From an uncultured Roseateles sp. (GTDB lineage Bacteria; Pseudomonadota; Gammaproteobacteria; Burkholderiales; Burkholderiaceae_C): a stretch of 64,000 bases of DNA. Where the stretch lies: assembly GCF_913777145.1 (NCBI RefSeq), contig NZ_CAJYPS010000009.1, positions 53,439 through 117,438 of the forward strand, written 5' to 3'. Of this stretch, positions 17,973 to 26,665 are shown piece by piece (positions within the stretch are counted from its first letter, which is position 1; each line of letters opens with the position of its first letter). Made by a program: the position numbers and the translations under genes. The notes under the pieces are model-generated. The model did no database searches and was not told the origin of the DNA. It was given only the letters and a program-made list of their open reading frames with translations.

Positions 17973-19625
17973 GTGAATCTCCCAACCCCTGCCATCGTGG
18001 CCGAGCGCAGCGTCGAACGGCTGCCGCGCCTGGCCCTGATCCTGCTGTGCGCCGCCTATGTGCTGCCCGGCGTTTTCGGTCGCGGTCCCTGGCGCAACGC
18101 GGACCTGACCGCCTTCGGCTTCATGGCCGGCATCGCCGAGGGCCGCACCGGCTGGTGGCAGCCGGCGATCGCGGGCATTCCCGCGGACGGTGGCCCCCTG
18201 CCCTACTGGCTGGGCGCGCTGGCCATCAAGGCCCTGCCTTTCCTGGACGCCCCGGTGGCCGCCCGCCTGCCCTATGCGCTGGTGCTGGCCGGTGTGCTGG
18301 TGGCCGTGTGGTACGCCTGCTTCCACCTGGCCCGCACCGAAGCCGCCCAGCCGGTCGCGTTCGCATTTGGCGGCGAGGCGCAGGCGGTGGATTACGCACG
18401 CGCACTGGCCGACGGCTCGCTGCTGGCGCTGATGGCTTCGCTGGGCCTGCTGCAGCTGGGGCATGAGACGACGCCGGAGCTGGTGCAGCTGTTCGCGGTG
18501 GCGATCTACCTGTACGGCTTGGCGGCTGCGCCCTTCCGGCCCCGTTCGGCGCGTGCCGCGGTGCTGGCTGCGCTGCCGGTGCTGGCAGCCAGCGGCGCGC
18601 CCACCGTCGCCTGCCTGCTAGGCGGGCTGGGCCTGCTGCTGAACCACCGCTCCAGCTATGCGGAGGCCAAGGCGCTGCGGCCCTGGCTGGCGGCCTCGCT
18701 GGCGCTGGCGGCACTGGCGGCCTGGGCCTTCGACGGTTGGGCCTGGCGGCTCAAGGGTGAATGGCAGTTCACCTCCATGCTGAGCCTGCTGGCCTGGTTC
18801 TGCTGGCCCTCGGGGCCGCTGGCGCTGTGGACCCTGTGGCGCTGGCGCCGTCACGGCCTGCGCCGCCACATCACGGTGCCAGGTATTGCGCTGCTGGTGC
18901 CACTGGCCGCCTGCCTGCTGATGGACGGTTCGGACCGTGCGCTGCTGCTGGCGCTGCCGGCGCTGGCCATCCTGGCCGCGTTCGCGCTTCCCACGCTGAG
19001 CCGCGGCTTCGCAGCCGCGGTGGACTGGTTCTCGGTGTTCTTCTTCAGCGCCGCGGCCCTGTTCTTCTGGCTCTACTACGTGTCCATGCACACCGGCTGG
19101 CCAGCCCAGCCGCTGGCCAATCTGCGCCGGCTGGCGGACGGCTTCGAACCCAGCTTCAGCGCGCTGTCGCTGCTGCTGGCGCTGCTGGCCACCGGCGCCT
19201 GGCTGGCTCTCGTGCGCTGGCGCACCGCCCGGCACCGCCATGCGCTGTGGAAGAGCCTGGCCCTGCCCGCCGGTGGCGTGGCACTGGGCTGGCTGCTGGT
19301 GATGACGCTGCTGCTGCCGCCGCTGGACTACGCGCGCAGCCTGGAGCCCCTGGTGGGCCGCATCCGGCCACTGATTCCGGCCGACACCACCTGCATCGCC
19401 GCTCCCGGCCAGAGCCTGCCGACGCTGGCGGCACTGGAGTGGCACGGCGGCTGGCGGGTCGACGGGCTGGACAGCCTGGAACGCAGCCCCTGCGCGGTGG
19501 CGGTAGTCAGCGTGGGCCAGCCGATTGCGGCGGGCTGGGAAGTGCTGGGCCAGGTGCGCCGGCCCACGGACCGCAGCGGCGCGGCCAGCCTGATCGTGCT
19601 GCGCCGCAGCGTCACCACGCGCTGA
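17973..19625 (+). CDS. Polytopic membrane glycosyltransferase-like protein (ArnT/PMT-like)
   Basis: 550 residues starting with GTG at 17973. Around ten to twelve hydrophobic segments, and an N-terminal region RGPWRNADLTAFGFMAG followed by PLPYWLGALAIK (about residues 37-85), resemble the first extracytoplasmic loop of GT-C fold glycosyltransferases of the ArnT/dolichyl-phosphate mannosyltransferase type, including the acidic residue after the first membrane span. The C-terminal 90 residues are soluble and periplasmic in such proteins. The substrate is not predictable. It is convergent with phoR across a strong hairpin and unrelated to the Pho genes by orientation. Confidence 0.65.
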   Translation: MNLPTPAIVAERSVERLPRLALILLCAAYVLPGVFGRGPWRNADLTAFGFMAGIAEGRTGWWQPAIAGIPADGGPLPYWLGALAIKALPFLDAPVAARLPYALVLAGVLVAVWYACFHLARTEAAQPVAFAFGGEAQAVDYARALADGSLLALMASLGLLQLGHETTPELVQLFAVAIYLYGLAAAPFRPRSARAAVLAALPVLAASGAPTVACLLGGLGLLLNHRSSYAEAKALRPWLAASLALAALAAWAFDGWAWRLKGEWQFTSMLSLLAWFCWPSGPLALWTLWRWRRHGLRRHITVPGIALLVPLAACLLMDGSDRALLLALPALAILAAFALPTLSRGFAAAVDWFSVFFFSAAALFFWLYYVSMHTGWPAQPLANLRRLADGFEPSFSALSLLLALLATGAWLALVRWRTARHRHALWKSLALPAGGVALGWLLVMTLLLPPLDYARSLEPLVGRIRPLIPADTTCIAAPGQSLPTLAALEWHGGWRVDGLDSLERSPCAVAVVSVGQPIAAGWEVLGQVRRPTDRSGAASLIVLRRSVTTR

Positions 19626-19626
19626 A

Positions 19627-19652
19627 GCACACCGGCCTCCCGGCCGGTGTGC
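19627..19652. terminator. Bidirectional hairpin between convergent genes
   Basis: Perfect 11-bp arms GCACACCGGCC (19627-19637) and GGCCGGTGTGC (19642-19652) with a TCCC loop occupy almost the whole 28-base gap between two convergent stop codons. There is no T-run, so efficiency as an intrinsic terminator is uncertain. Confidence 0.6.
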
Positions 19653-19653
19653 C

Positions 19654-21024
19654 TCACTCGCCGGCGGTCAGCGCCGCGCCGCCGAACGCGGCCTCATCGC
19701 CCAGTGCCGCGTCACTATGCGGACGCACGCGGGCGGCCGGGAACACCAGCCGGAAGCGCGAGCCCTTGCCCAGCTCGCTCTGTATCAGCAGCTCGCCGCC
19801 GTGGCGCTGCATCACATGCTTGACGATGGACAGGCCCAGGCCCGTGCCGCCGGTCTCGCGCGAACGGCTGCCGTCCACACGGTAGAAGCGCTCGGTCAGG
19901 CGAGGGATGTGTTCGCGGGCGATGCCCAGGCCGGTGTCGACCACGCACAGCTCGCCGCTGCCGTCTTCCAGCCGGCGCCAGCAGACCTCCACCTCGCCGC
20001 CCTCGGGCGTGTAGCGCACCGCATTCGTCACGAGGTTGGCGATCGCGCTCAGCAACTCGCTCTCCACGCCGGCCAGTTCCACCTGGGTCTCGGGCTTGAG
20101 CTTGAGCGTGTGACGGCCGGCGGACAGCGCCTCGGCATCGGCCGCGATGCGCAGCAGCAGCGCGTCCAGCGCCACCCAGCGGTCGGGCGACGGCCGCGGA
20201 CTGCCCTCCAGCTGCGCCAGCGTCAGCAGGTCGGCCACCAGGGTCTGCATGCGCTGCGTCTGCTGGTTCATCAGCACCAGCACACGGTCGCGCTCCACCG
20301 CGGTCAGCGGCAGCGAATGCAGCGTCTCGATGAAGCCGGCCAGCACCGTCAGCGGTGTGCGGATCTCGTGCGACACATTGGCAACGAAGTCGCGCCGCAT
20401 CGCCTCGGCGCGCACGCGCTCGGTGATGTCCAGCGTCAGCACCAGGCGCATGCCCTCACCGTACTCGCGCACGATGATGGACAGCGTGCCCGGGCCGCGG
20501 CCATTGCCCAGCACCAGCGGCTCCTTGAAGCGCCCGGCCTGCAAATAGGCCACGAAGGCCGGCGCGCGGACCAGGTTGGTGATGCGCTGGTAGAGGTCAC
20601 GCTGCGGGTCCAGCGAGAAGTGGTCGGCCGCGGCGCGGTTGCACCAGCGGATGTGCTCCTGCACGTCGAGGATGATGACGCCGTTGGGCGAGGCCTCGAT
20701 GGCCGACAGGAACTGCTCCAGCTCCACGCGCTCGCGCTCGATGACGCGCTCGCGGTCTCGCACGGCCCGCTCGATGCGATAGCCCAGCTCACCCCAAAGG
20801 CCGGTGTCCCGCGGCGCGTTCTCCAGCTGCTGGCCGCGCAGCCAGCGCAGCAGCCGATGACCGCGCACCGCATCCACGATCAGCAACGCGGCAACGCCGG
20901 CGGTCGTGCCCAGCGCCATGGACAGGGGTTCCACACCCGTGACGGCCAGGGCCGACACGCCAACGACAAAGCCCAGCAACACCGCCCCCAGGGCGAGCAG
21001 CAGGCGCGGCAATAACCAGCTCAT
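19654..21024 (-). CDS. phoR: Phosphate-regulon sensor histidine kinase PhoR
   Basis: 456 residues. Two N-terminal membrane segments (about 4-30 and 36-52), a linker, a PAS domain (about 105-200), HisKA with the phosphorylated His219 in NVSHEIRTPLTVLAG, and HATPase_c with N box IANLVTNAVRYTPEGG, G1 DTGLGIA and G2 GTGLGLSIVK. It has no large periplasmic domain, as expected for PhoR, which senses phosphate through PstSCAB and PhoU. Last gene of the pst-pho operon, 19 bases downstream of phoB. Phosphorylates PhoB when phosphate is low. Confidence 0.95.
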   Translation of the reverse strand: MSWLLPRLLLALGAVLLGFVVGVSALAVTGVEPLSMALGTTAGVAALLIVDAVRGHRLLRWLRGQQLENAPRDTGLWGELGYRIERAVRDRERVIERERVELEQFLSAIEASPNGVIILDVQEHIRWCNRAAADHFSLDPQRDLYQRITNLVRAPAFVAYLQAGRFKEPLVLGNGRGPGTLSIIVREYGEGMRLVLTLDITERVRAEAMRRDFVANVSHEIRTPLTVLAGFIETLHSLPLTAVERDRVLVLMNQQTQRMQTLVADLLTLAQLEGSPRPSPDRWVALDALLLRIAADAEALSAGRHTLKLKPETQVELAGVESELLSAIANLVTNAVRYTPEGGEVEVCWRRLEDGSGELCVVDTGLGIAREHIPRLTERFYRVDGSRSRETGGTGLGLSIVKHVMQRHGGELLIQSELGKGSRFRLVFPAARVRPHSDAALGDEAAFGGAALTAGE

Positions 21025-21043
21025 GGGTTCGCGCGCGGAAGCT

Positions 21044-21742
21044 TCAGGCCGAGACGGCGTTGCTCTGGGTCAGGCGGTAACCGGCACCGCGAACGGTCTC
21101 GATCATGCGGGCGCACTGCACACGCTCCAGCGCCTCGCGCAGCCGCTTCACGTGGACGTCGATGGTGCGCTCCTCGATGAACACATGGTCGCCCCAGACG
21201 CGGTCCAGCAGCTGCGAGCGGCTGTGCACGCGCTCGGGGTGGGTCATCAGGAAATGCAGCAGGCGGAACTCGGTGGGACCCAGCTTCACCTCCACGCCCT
21301 CGCGGCTGACGCGGCGCGTGGATGGGTCCAGCAGCAGCGGGCCGACCTCGACCGCACTGTCCAGCGCCTCGGGCGCCTTGCGGCGCAGCACCGCACGGAT
21401 GCGGGCCAGCAGCTCGTTGGTGGAAAAGGGCTTGGTGACGTAGTCGTCCGCGCCGGCATCCAGGCCCGAAATCTTGTCCGCCTCATCCGCCCGGGCGGTC
21501 AGCATGATGATGGGCAGCTCCTTGGTGCGCGCCGCGCCGCGCCACTGCCGGGCCAGCGCCACGCCGCTCTGGCCCGGCAGCATCCAGTCCAGCACCACCA
21601 GGTCGGGCAGCACCCGATCCACCTCGTATTGCGCCTGTGTCGCGCTCGCTGCCAGCGTCACCTCGAAGCCGGCATGGCGCAGATTGATGGAGATCAGCTC
21701 GGCAATCGCCGACTCGTCTTCCACCACCAGGATTCGACTCAT
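21044..21742 (-). CDS. phoB: Phosphate-regulon response regulator PhoB
   Basis: 232 residues. Receiver domain with acidic pocket E8/D9 and phospho-acceptor D52 (VVLDWMLPG), conserved Thr (IIMLTARA) and Lys (DDYVTKPF), then an OmpR-type winged helix (about 130-228) with RVHSRSQLLDRVWG and RTIDVHVKRLREAL. Phosphorylated PhoB binds Pho boxes, two of which can be recognised upstream of pstS. Separated from phoU by 145 bases containing large hairpins, so it may have its own expression level. Confidence 0.96.
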   Translation of the reverse strand: MSRILVVEDESAIAELISINLRHAGFEVTLAASATQAQYEVDRVLPDLVVLDWMLPGQSGVALARQWRGAARTKELPIIMLTARADEADKISGLDAGADDYVTKPFSTNELLARIRAVLRRKAPEALDSAVEVGPLLLDPSTRRVSREGVEVKLGPTEFRLLHFLMTHPERVHSRSQLLDRVWGDHVFIEERTIDVHVKRLREALERVQCARMIETVRGAGYRLTQSNAVSA

Positions 21743-21801
21743 TGTTGAAACTCCATATCCAGAGGGCCGAGCGCCGGGCCGCTCCCAAGCCGGCCCGCGC
21801 T

Positions 21802-21853
21802 GGCGATGTGCCTGCCGGTCGCGCCGGCAGGCATCGCCGTCCCCTCGGGGGAC
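21802..21853. repeat. Tandem strong hairpins between phoU and phoB
   Basis: A long imperfect stem, GGCGAT-GT-GCCTGCCGG-like on the left (21802-21818) and CCGGCAGGCATCGCC on the right (21824-21838), with a TCGCG loop and a 2-base bulge, is followed by GTCCCC/GGGGAC (21839-21844, 21848-21853). They lie wholly in the phoU-phoB gap and could stabilise the upstream pst-phoU mRNA or reduce read-through into phoBR. Confidence 0.6.
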
Positions 21854-21887
21854 CGGCTGACGTTGTCGTCAGACGAGGGGCGAACGC

Positions 21888-22595
21888 CTATCGGACCATG
21901 GTCTCCACAGCTTCGGGCGTGTTGTGCCGCACGTCCGTGCCCTTGACCACGTAGATGATGACCTCGGCCAGGTTCTTCGCATGGTCGCCCACGCGCTCTA
22001 TGGCCTTGGCCACGAACACCAGGTCGATGGACGAGGAGATGGTGCGCGGGTCTTCCATCATGTAGGTGATGAGCTTGCGCAGCAGGCCATCGAACTCCTT
22101 GTCGATCTCGTCGTCGTGCTTCAGCACGTCCAGCGCACGCTCCACGTCCAGGCGAGCGAAGGCGTCCAGCGCCTTGCGCAGCTGGCCGGTGGCCAGCTCG
22201 GCTTCATAGGCCAGGTCCGACATGGGCACGCGCAGGCGGCTGGAGACGCCGCTGGAGACCAGGCGCTGCACGGTGCGCGCGATGCGGGCCGCCTCATCGC
22301 CGACGCGCTCGAGGTTGGCGATGGTCTTGGAGATCGCGATCAGCAGGCGCAGGTCGCGTGCCGTGGGCTGGCGGCGCGCGATGATGGTGGAGAGATCCTT
22401 GTCGATCTCGACCTCCATCGCATTCACGCGGCCTTCGCGGGCCAGCACTTCGTCGGCCAGATCGGCACTGAATTCGCTGAGCGCCTGCACCGCCTGGGCC
22501 ACCTGGGCCTCGACGAGGCCGCCCATCTCCAGCACTCGGGTGGAGATGCCGCTGAGTTCGGCGTCGAACTGGGTCGAGAGATGTTTGTCCGTCAT
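21888..22595 (-). CDS. phoU: Phosphate signalling protein PhoU
   Basis: 235 residues, two homologous three-helix bundles. The conserved acidic/Arg-rich metal-binding helices are visible, for example ERVGDEAARIARTVQRL in the first half and ERVGDHAKNLAEVIIYVV in the second, the hallmark repeats of PhoU. It links PstB to PhoR and keeps the Pho regulon off in phosphate excess. Lies 13 bases downstream of pstB, in the same transcript. Confidence 0.96.
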   Translation of the reverse strand: MTDKHLSTQFDAELSGISTRVLEMGGLVEAQVAQAVQALSEFSADLADEVLAREGRVNAMEVEIDKDLSTIIARRQPTARDLRLLIAISKTIANLERVGDEAARIARTVQRLVSSGVSSRLRVPMSDLAYEAELATGQLRKALDAFARLDVERALDVLKHDDEIDKEFDGLLRKLITYMMEDPRTISSSIDLVFVAKAIERVGDHAKNLAEVIIYVVKGTDVRHNTPEAVETMVR

Positions 22596-22608
22596 ACCGT
22601 CCTCCTGA

Positions 22609-23394
22609 TCAGCCGAAGCGGCCGGTGATGTAGTCCTCGGTGTCCTTGCGCTTGGGCTTCATGAACAGCTCGGCCGTGGGGCCGAACTCGATCAGGTCGC
22701 CCAGGTACATATAGGCCGTGTAGTCGGAGCAGCGCGCCGCCTGCTGCATGTTGTGGGTCACGATGGCGACCGTGTAGTCGCTCTTGAGCTCGTGGATGAG
22801 CTCCTCGATCTTGCCGGTGGAGATGGGGTCCAGCGCCGAGCAGGGCTCGTCCAGCAGCAGCACCTCGGGCTTGATCGCGATGCCGCGGGCGATGCACAGC
22901 CGCTGCTGCTGGCCACCGGACAGGCCGGCGCCGCTCTGGTTGAGCTTGTCCTTGACCTCGGTCCACAGCGCGGCTTTTTTGAGCGCCCACTCCACACGCT
23001 CGTCCATCTCCACGCGCGGCAGCGTCTCGAAGAGGCGCACGCCAAAGGCGATGTTGTCGTAGATGGACATCGGGAAGGGCGTGGGCTTCTGGAACACCAT
23101 GCCGACCTTGGCGCGTATCAGCGACACGTCCTCGCCGCTGGACAGAATGTCCTCGCCGTCCAGCAGGATCTGGCCTTCCGCGCGCTGCTCGGGGTAGAGC
23201 TCGAACATGCGGTTGAGCGTACGCAGCAGCGTGGACTTGCCGCAGCCCGACGGGCCGATGAAGGCGGTGACCTTCTTCTCGGGGATGTCGAGGTTGATGT
23301 TCTTCAGCGCGTGGAAGCCGCCGTAATAGAAGTTCAGGTTGCGCACCGACAGCTTGGCGCGTTCGCCAACGGGCGTTTCAATCTTCGCGTCCAT
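22609..23394 (-). CDS. pstB: Phosphate ABC transporter ATP-binding protein PstB
   Basis: 261 residues. Walker [10 protein letters not shown] at 47-55, signature [14 protein letters not shown], Walker [15 protein letters not shown], and the switch His in [14 protein letters not shown]. The PstB-specific opening ([14 protein letters not shown]) and EFGPTAELF near the end support phosphate specificity. It energises PstCA-mediated phosphate uptake. Nine bases separate it from the pstA stop. Confidence 0.97.
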   Translation of the reverse strand: MDAKIETPVGERAKLSVRNLNFYYGGFHALKNINLDIPEKKVTAFIGPSGCGKSTLLRTLNRMFELYPEQRAEGQILLDGEDILSSGEDVSLIRAKVGMVFQKPTPFPMSIYDNIAFGVRLFETLPRVEMDERVEWALKKAALWTEVKDKLNQSGAGLSGGQQQRLCIARGIAIKPEVLLLDEPCSALDPISTGKIEELIHELKSDYTVAIVTHNMQQAARCSDYTAYMYLGDLIEFGPTAELFMKPKRKDTEDYITGRFG

Positions 23395-23403
23395 GGGGAA
23401 TCC

Positions 23404-24264
23404 TTAATGCTTGTTCTTGAAGAGCACGCGCGCCAGGATGTTCAGCAGCAGCACGCCCACGGTGATCAGGAAAACGCCCGCCCAAGCCAGCTTCTGCCAG
23501 TTCTCGTAGGGGCTCATCGCGAACTTGAAGATGGTGACCGGCAGGCTGGCCATCGGCTGGCCCAGATTGGTCGTCCAGAACTGGTTGGACAGCGCGGTGA
23601 ACAGCAGCGGCGCGGTCTCGCCCGACACGCGGGCCAGTGCCAGCAGGATGCCGGTGATGACGCCGGCGCGCGCCGACTTCAGCGTGATGCTGAGGATGAC
23701 CTTCCACTTGGGCGTGCCCAGCGCATAGGCCGCTTCGCGCAGCGCGTTGGGCACCAGGCTCAGCATGTTCTCGGTGGTGCGGATCACGACCGGGATCACC
23801 AGCAGCGCCAGCGCGATCACGCCGGCCATGCCAGAGAAGCTGCGCATCTTGGCCACCACCACCGCGTAGACGAACAGGCCGATCACGATGGACGGCGCCG
23901 ACAGCAGGATGTCGTTGATGAAGCGCACCGCGCTGCCCAGCCAGGAGCGCTGGCCGTATTCCGACAGGTAGATGCCGGCCAGGATGCCGATCGGCGTGCC
24001 CACCAGCGTGGCCAGGCTGACCATCACGAAGGAACCGAACAAGGCGTTGGCCAGCCCCCCGCCCTCGCCCTGCGGCGGCGGCGTCATCTCGGTCAGCGTG
24101 GCCCAGTTCAGGCCGCCTATGCCGAGATAGATGGTCTCGAACAGGATCCAGATCAGCCAGAACACGCCGAAGGCCATGGCCCCCAGCGACAGGGTCAGCG
24201 CGATCACATTGATGCGCTTGCGCTTGTTGTGCATGGCCAGGCGGCCTGCGTCTAGCGTGCTCAT
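23404..24264 (-). CDS. pstA: Phosphate ABC transporter permease PstA
   Basis: 286 residues with six predicted membrane segments and the EAA-type loop [18 protein letters not shown]. Forms the inner-membrane channel with PstC. The ATG at 24264 overlaps the pstC stop (24261), so the two are translationally coupled. An in-frame ATG at residue 11 (MHNKRKR) is an alternative start. Confidence 0.95.
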   Translation of the reverse strand: MSTLDAGRLAMHNKRKRINVIALTLSLGAMAFGVFWLIWILFETIYLGIGGLNWATLTEMTPPPQGEGGGLANALFGSFVMVSLATLVGTPIGILAGIYLSEYGQRSWLGSAVRFINDILLSAPSIVIGLFVYAVVVAKMRSFSGMAGVIALALLVIPVVIRTTENMLSLVPNALREAAYALGTPKWKVILSITLKSARAGVITGILLALARVSGETAPLLFTALSNQFWTTNLGQPMASLPVTIFKFAMSPYENWQKLAWAGVFLITVGVLLLNILARVLFKNKH

Positions 24265-25289
24265 GAACGCGCTCCTTCGTTCTTCTTCAGTCGGGACAGC
24301 AGCAGCTTGGACAGCGCCAGCACCACGAAGGTGATCAGGAACAGCACCAGGCCCAGATACATCAGCGAGGCCTGGTGCAGGCCTTCACCGGCTTCCGCAA
24401 ATTCGTTGGCCAGCGTGGAGGTGATGCTGTTGGCCGCCTCGAACACCGACAGCGAGTTCAGCTGGTTCATGTTGCCGATCACGAAGGTGACCGCCATGGT
24501 CTCGCCCAGCGCGCGTCCCAGACCCAGCATCACGCCACCGACCACGCCGGTCTTGGTGTAGGGCAGCACCACGCGGGACACCACCTCCCAGGTGGTCGCG
24601 CCCAGCCCATAGGCCGATTCCTTCAGCATGGGCGGCGTGACCTCGAACACGTCCCGCATCACCGACGCGATGAACGGGATGATCATGATCGCCAGGATGA
24701 TGCCGGCCGACAAAATGCCTATGCCCACCGGCGGGCCCGAGAACAGCGCGCCGATGATGGGCACGCCGCCGAACACCGCCTGCAGCGGCTGCTGCACGAA
24801 GGTCGCCAGGATGGGGCCGAACACCAGCAGGCCCCACATGCCGTAGACGATGGACGGCACGGCCGCCAGCAGCTCGATCGCGATGCCCAGCGGGCGCTTG
24901 AGCCAGCTCGGCGAGAGCTCGGTCAGGAAGATGGCAATGCCGAAGCTCACCGGCACCGCGATCAGCAGCGCGATGAAGGAACTGGCCAGCGTGCCGTAGA
25001 TCATCACCAGGCCGCCGAACTTCTCCTGCACCGGGTCCCATTCCGCGCTGGTCAGGAAGCCCAGGCCGAAGGCCTTCAGCGCCGGCGCCGCGCCCGCGAT
25101 CAGCGACCCGATGATGCCCACCATCAGCGCCAGCGTCAGCCAGGCCGCTCCTTGCGACAGGCAGGCGAACAGGGTGTCGGCCCAGGGCGCGACACGGCGG
25201 CGGCTTGGTGGTGGCTTCATCGGTGAGGTCTTGGGTAGCGGGTCGCTGCGATTGCCGGCAGCGTCATCGGCGGGAAGGATGGCGGCCAC
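24261..25289 (-). CDS. pstC: Phosphate ABC transporter permease PstC
   Basis: 342 residues starting at a GTG (25289) with GGAGG four bases before it; an ATG at 25220 (MKPPPSRRR) is an alternative that would remove 23 residues. Six main membrane segments and the EAA-type loop [20 protein letters not shown] are visible, plus [16 protein letters not shown], conserved in PstC. Pairs with PstA. A stem-loop separates it from pstS, as often seen where the binding protein is needed in excess. Confidence 0.94.
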   Translation of the reverse strand: MAAILPADDAAGNRSDPLPKTSPMKPPPSRRRVAPWADTLFACLSQGAAWLTLALMVGIIGSLIAGAAPALKAFGLGFLTSAEWDPVQEKFGGLVMIYGTLASSFIALLIAVPVSFGIAIFLTELSPSWLKRPLGIAIELLAAVPSIVYGMWGLLVFGPILATFVQQPLQAVFGGVPIIGALFSGPPVGIGILSAGIILAIMIIPFIASVMRDVFEVTPPMLKESAYGLGATTWEVVSRVVLPYTKTGVVGGVMLGLGRALGETMAVTFVIGNMNQLNSLSVFEAANSITSTLANEFAEAGEGLHQASLMYLGLVLFLITFVVLALSKLLLSRLKKNEGARS

Positions 25290-25338
25290 GAAACCTCCGG
25301 ATAAGTCAGGGCGAACTACAGGGCTCCGTATACGGCAA

Positions 25339-25369
25339 GGTCCGGCGCGCGAGCTTCGCGGGCCGGACC
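25339..25369 (-). terminator. Stem-loop between pstS and pstC
   Basis: GGTCCGGC (25339-25346) pairs with GCCGGACC (25362-25369), with an inner CGCGA/TCGCG stem. It has no T-run, so it fits a transcript-protecting or attenuating hairpin that leaves pstS more abundant than pstCAB. Confidence 0.5.
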
Positions 25370-25387
25370 AGGCTCAGAGCCTCAGGA

Positions 25388-26437
25388 TCACTTGTAGGCG
25401 ATAGGCTTGCCGGCGGCGTCCTTGATCTCGCCCCACTGCTTGCGCACCAGGTCCTTCACGGAGGTGGGCAGCGGCACGTAGTCCAGTTCGTCGGCAGCCT
25501 TGTCGCCGTTCACGTAGGCCCACTCGAAGAACTTCAGCGCGGCGGAAGCGCTGGCAGCCTTCTCCTGGGACTTGTGCATCAGGATGTAGGTGGGGTTGGT
25601 GATGGGCCAGGCGGCCTTACCGGGCTGGTCGGTGGTGATCTGGTAGAAGGTCTTGTTCCAGTCGGCACCGGCGGCGGCGGCCTTGAAGGCGTCGTCGTTC
25701 GGGCTGACCCACTGGCCGTCCTTGTTCTTCAGCTGAACAAAGGTCATCTTGTTCTGCTTCACATAGGCGTACTCGACGTAGCCGATGGAGTTGGGCAGAC
25801 GCTGCACGAAGGCAGCGACACCCTCGTTGCCCTTGCCGGCCGTGCCCGCCAGCCACTTGACCGTCGTGCCTTCACCGACCTTGTCCTTCCACTCGGGGCT
25901 GACCTTGGACAGGTAGTTGGTGAAGATGAAGGTGGTGCCGGAGCCGTCGGCACGGGCCACCGGGGCGATGGCGGCGTCAGGCAGGGCCACGCCGGGGTTC
26001 AGCGAGGTGATCGCCGGGTCGTTCCACTTGGTGATCTTGCCCAGGTAGATCTCGGCCAGCACGGCGCCGGTCAGCTTGATCTGGCCCGGCGTGATGCCCT
26101 TGATGTTCACCACCGGCACGACGCCGCCGATGACGGTCGGGAACTGCACCAGGCCATCCTTGGCCAGATCTTCGTCCTTCAGCGGCATGTCGGAGGCACC
26201 GAAGTCCACCGTCTTGGCCTTGATCTGCTTGATGCCGGCGCCCGAACCCACCGACTGGTAGTTGATGCGAACGCCCGTGGCCTTGTTGTAGGCGTCGGCC
26301 CACTTGGCATAGATGGGGGCCGGGAAGGTCGCGCCAGCGCCGGTCACATCCTCGGCGAAAGCGGCCTGGGCACCCACGAGACCCGCCGTCAGGGCGAGAG
26401 ACTGGACGACGGACATGCTGACCTGAACAAACTTCAT
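25388..26437 (-). CDS. pstS: Periplasmic phosphate-binding protein PstS
   Basis: 349 residues with a Sec signal ending QAAFA before EDVTGAGATFPAP, the conserved PstS mature start; the phosphate-binding loops GATFPAPIY, GSGAGIKQ (SVGSGAG) and RADGSGTTFIF are all visible. I chose the ATG at 26437, with AAAGG eight bases upstream, over a GTG three codons earlier that overlaps that ribosome-binding site. Delivers phosphate to PstCAB. First gene of pstSCAB-phoU-phoB-phoR; a PhoB-type promoter lies directly upstream. Confidence 0.96.
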   Translation of the reverse strand: MKFVQVSMSVVQSLALTAGLVGAQAAFAEDVTGAGATFPAPIYAKWADAYNKATGVRINYQSVGSGAGIKQIKAKTVDFGASDMPLKDEDLAKDGLVQFPTVIGGVVPVVNIKGITPGQIKLTGAVLAEIYLGKITKWNDPAITSLNPGVALPDAAIAPVARADGSGTTFIFTNYLSKVSPEWKDKVGEGTTVKWLAGTAGKGNEGVAAFVQRLPNSIGYVEYAYVKQNKMTFVQLKNKDGQWVSPNDDAFKAAAAGADWNKTFYQITTDQPGKAAWPITNPTYILMHKSQEKAASASAALKFFEWAYVNGDKAADELDYVPLPTSVKDLVRKQWGEIKDAAGKPIAYK

Positions 26438-26479
26438 CTGAGACACCTTTGCTCCGAGAGCGCGTTGACGGTAGACGTC

Positions 26480-26513
26480 ATCCTAGGGAGCGAATATGAC
26501 GCTTCCGTGAATA
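26480..26513 (-). promoter_or_regulatory. PhoB-dependent-type promoter of pstS
   Basis: Minus strand: heptads TATTCAC (26513-26507) and GCGTCAT (26502-26496) separated by 4 bases, then 10 bases, then a TAGGAT -10 (26485-26480). The 7+4+7 layout with a -10 about 10 bases on is that of PhoB-activated promoters, although the heptads match CTGTCAT imperfectly. It would start transcription about 36 bases before the pstS ATG. Confidence 0.5.
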
Positions 26514-26627
26514 CGCGTGTCACAAAACAGCCCCCAGGCCCGGATTAAAACGGTTGGCGTCCCGCGTGGGAAGCCCGACGGTTGGCGCAAGCCCTGGGAG
26601 CGGTGGTTTATGACAAGGTCGCAAAGA

Positions 26628-26645
26628 CCGTCATGCGAGTGTCAT
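26628..26645 (+). promoter_or_regulatory. Pho-box-like element upstream of pstS (reverse orientation)
   Basis: CCGTCAT-GCGA-GTGTCAT: two heptads each matching CTGTCAT at 6 of 7 positions with the exact 4-base spacer. It is a better match than the promoter-proximal box but is oriented away from pstS and lies about 190 bases before its ATG, so it may be an auxiliary PhoB site. Confidence 0.45.
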
Positions 26646-26665
26646 TTGCACCGCCAAGGTGCGAA

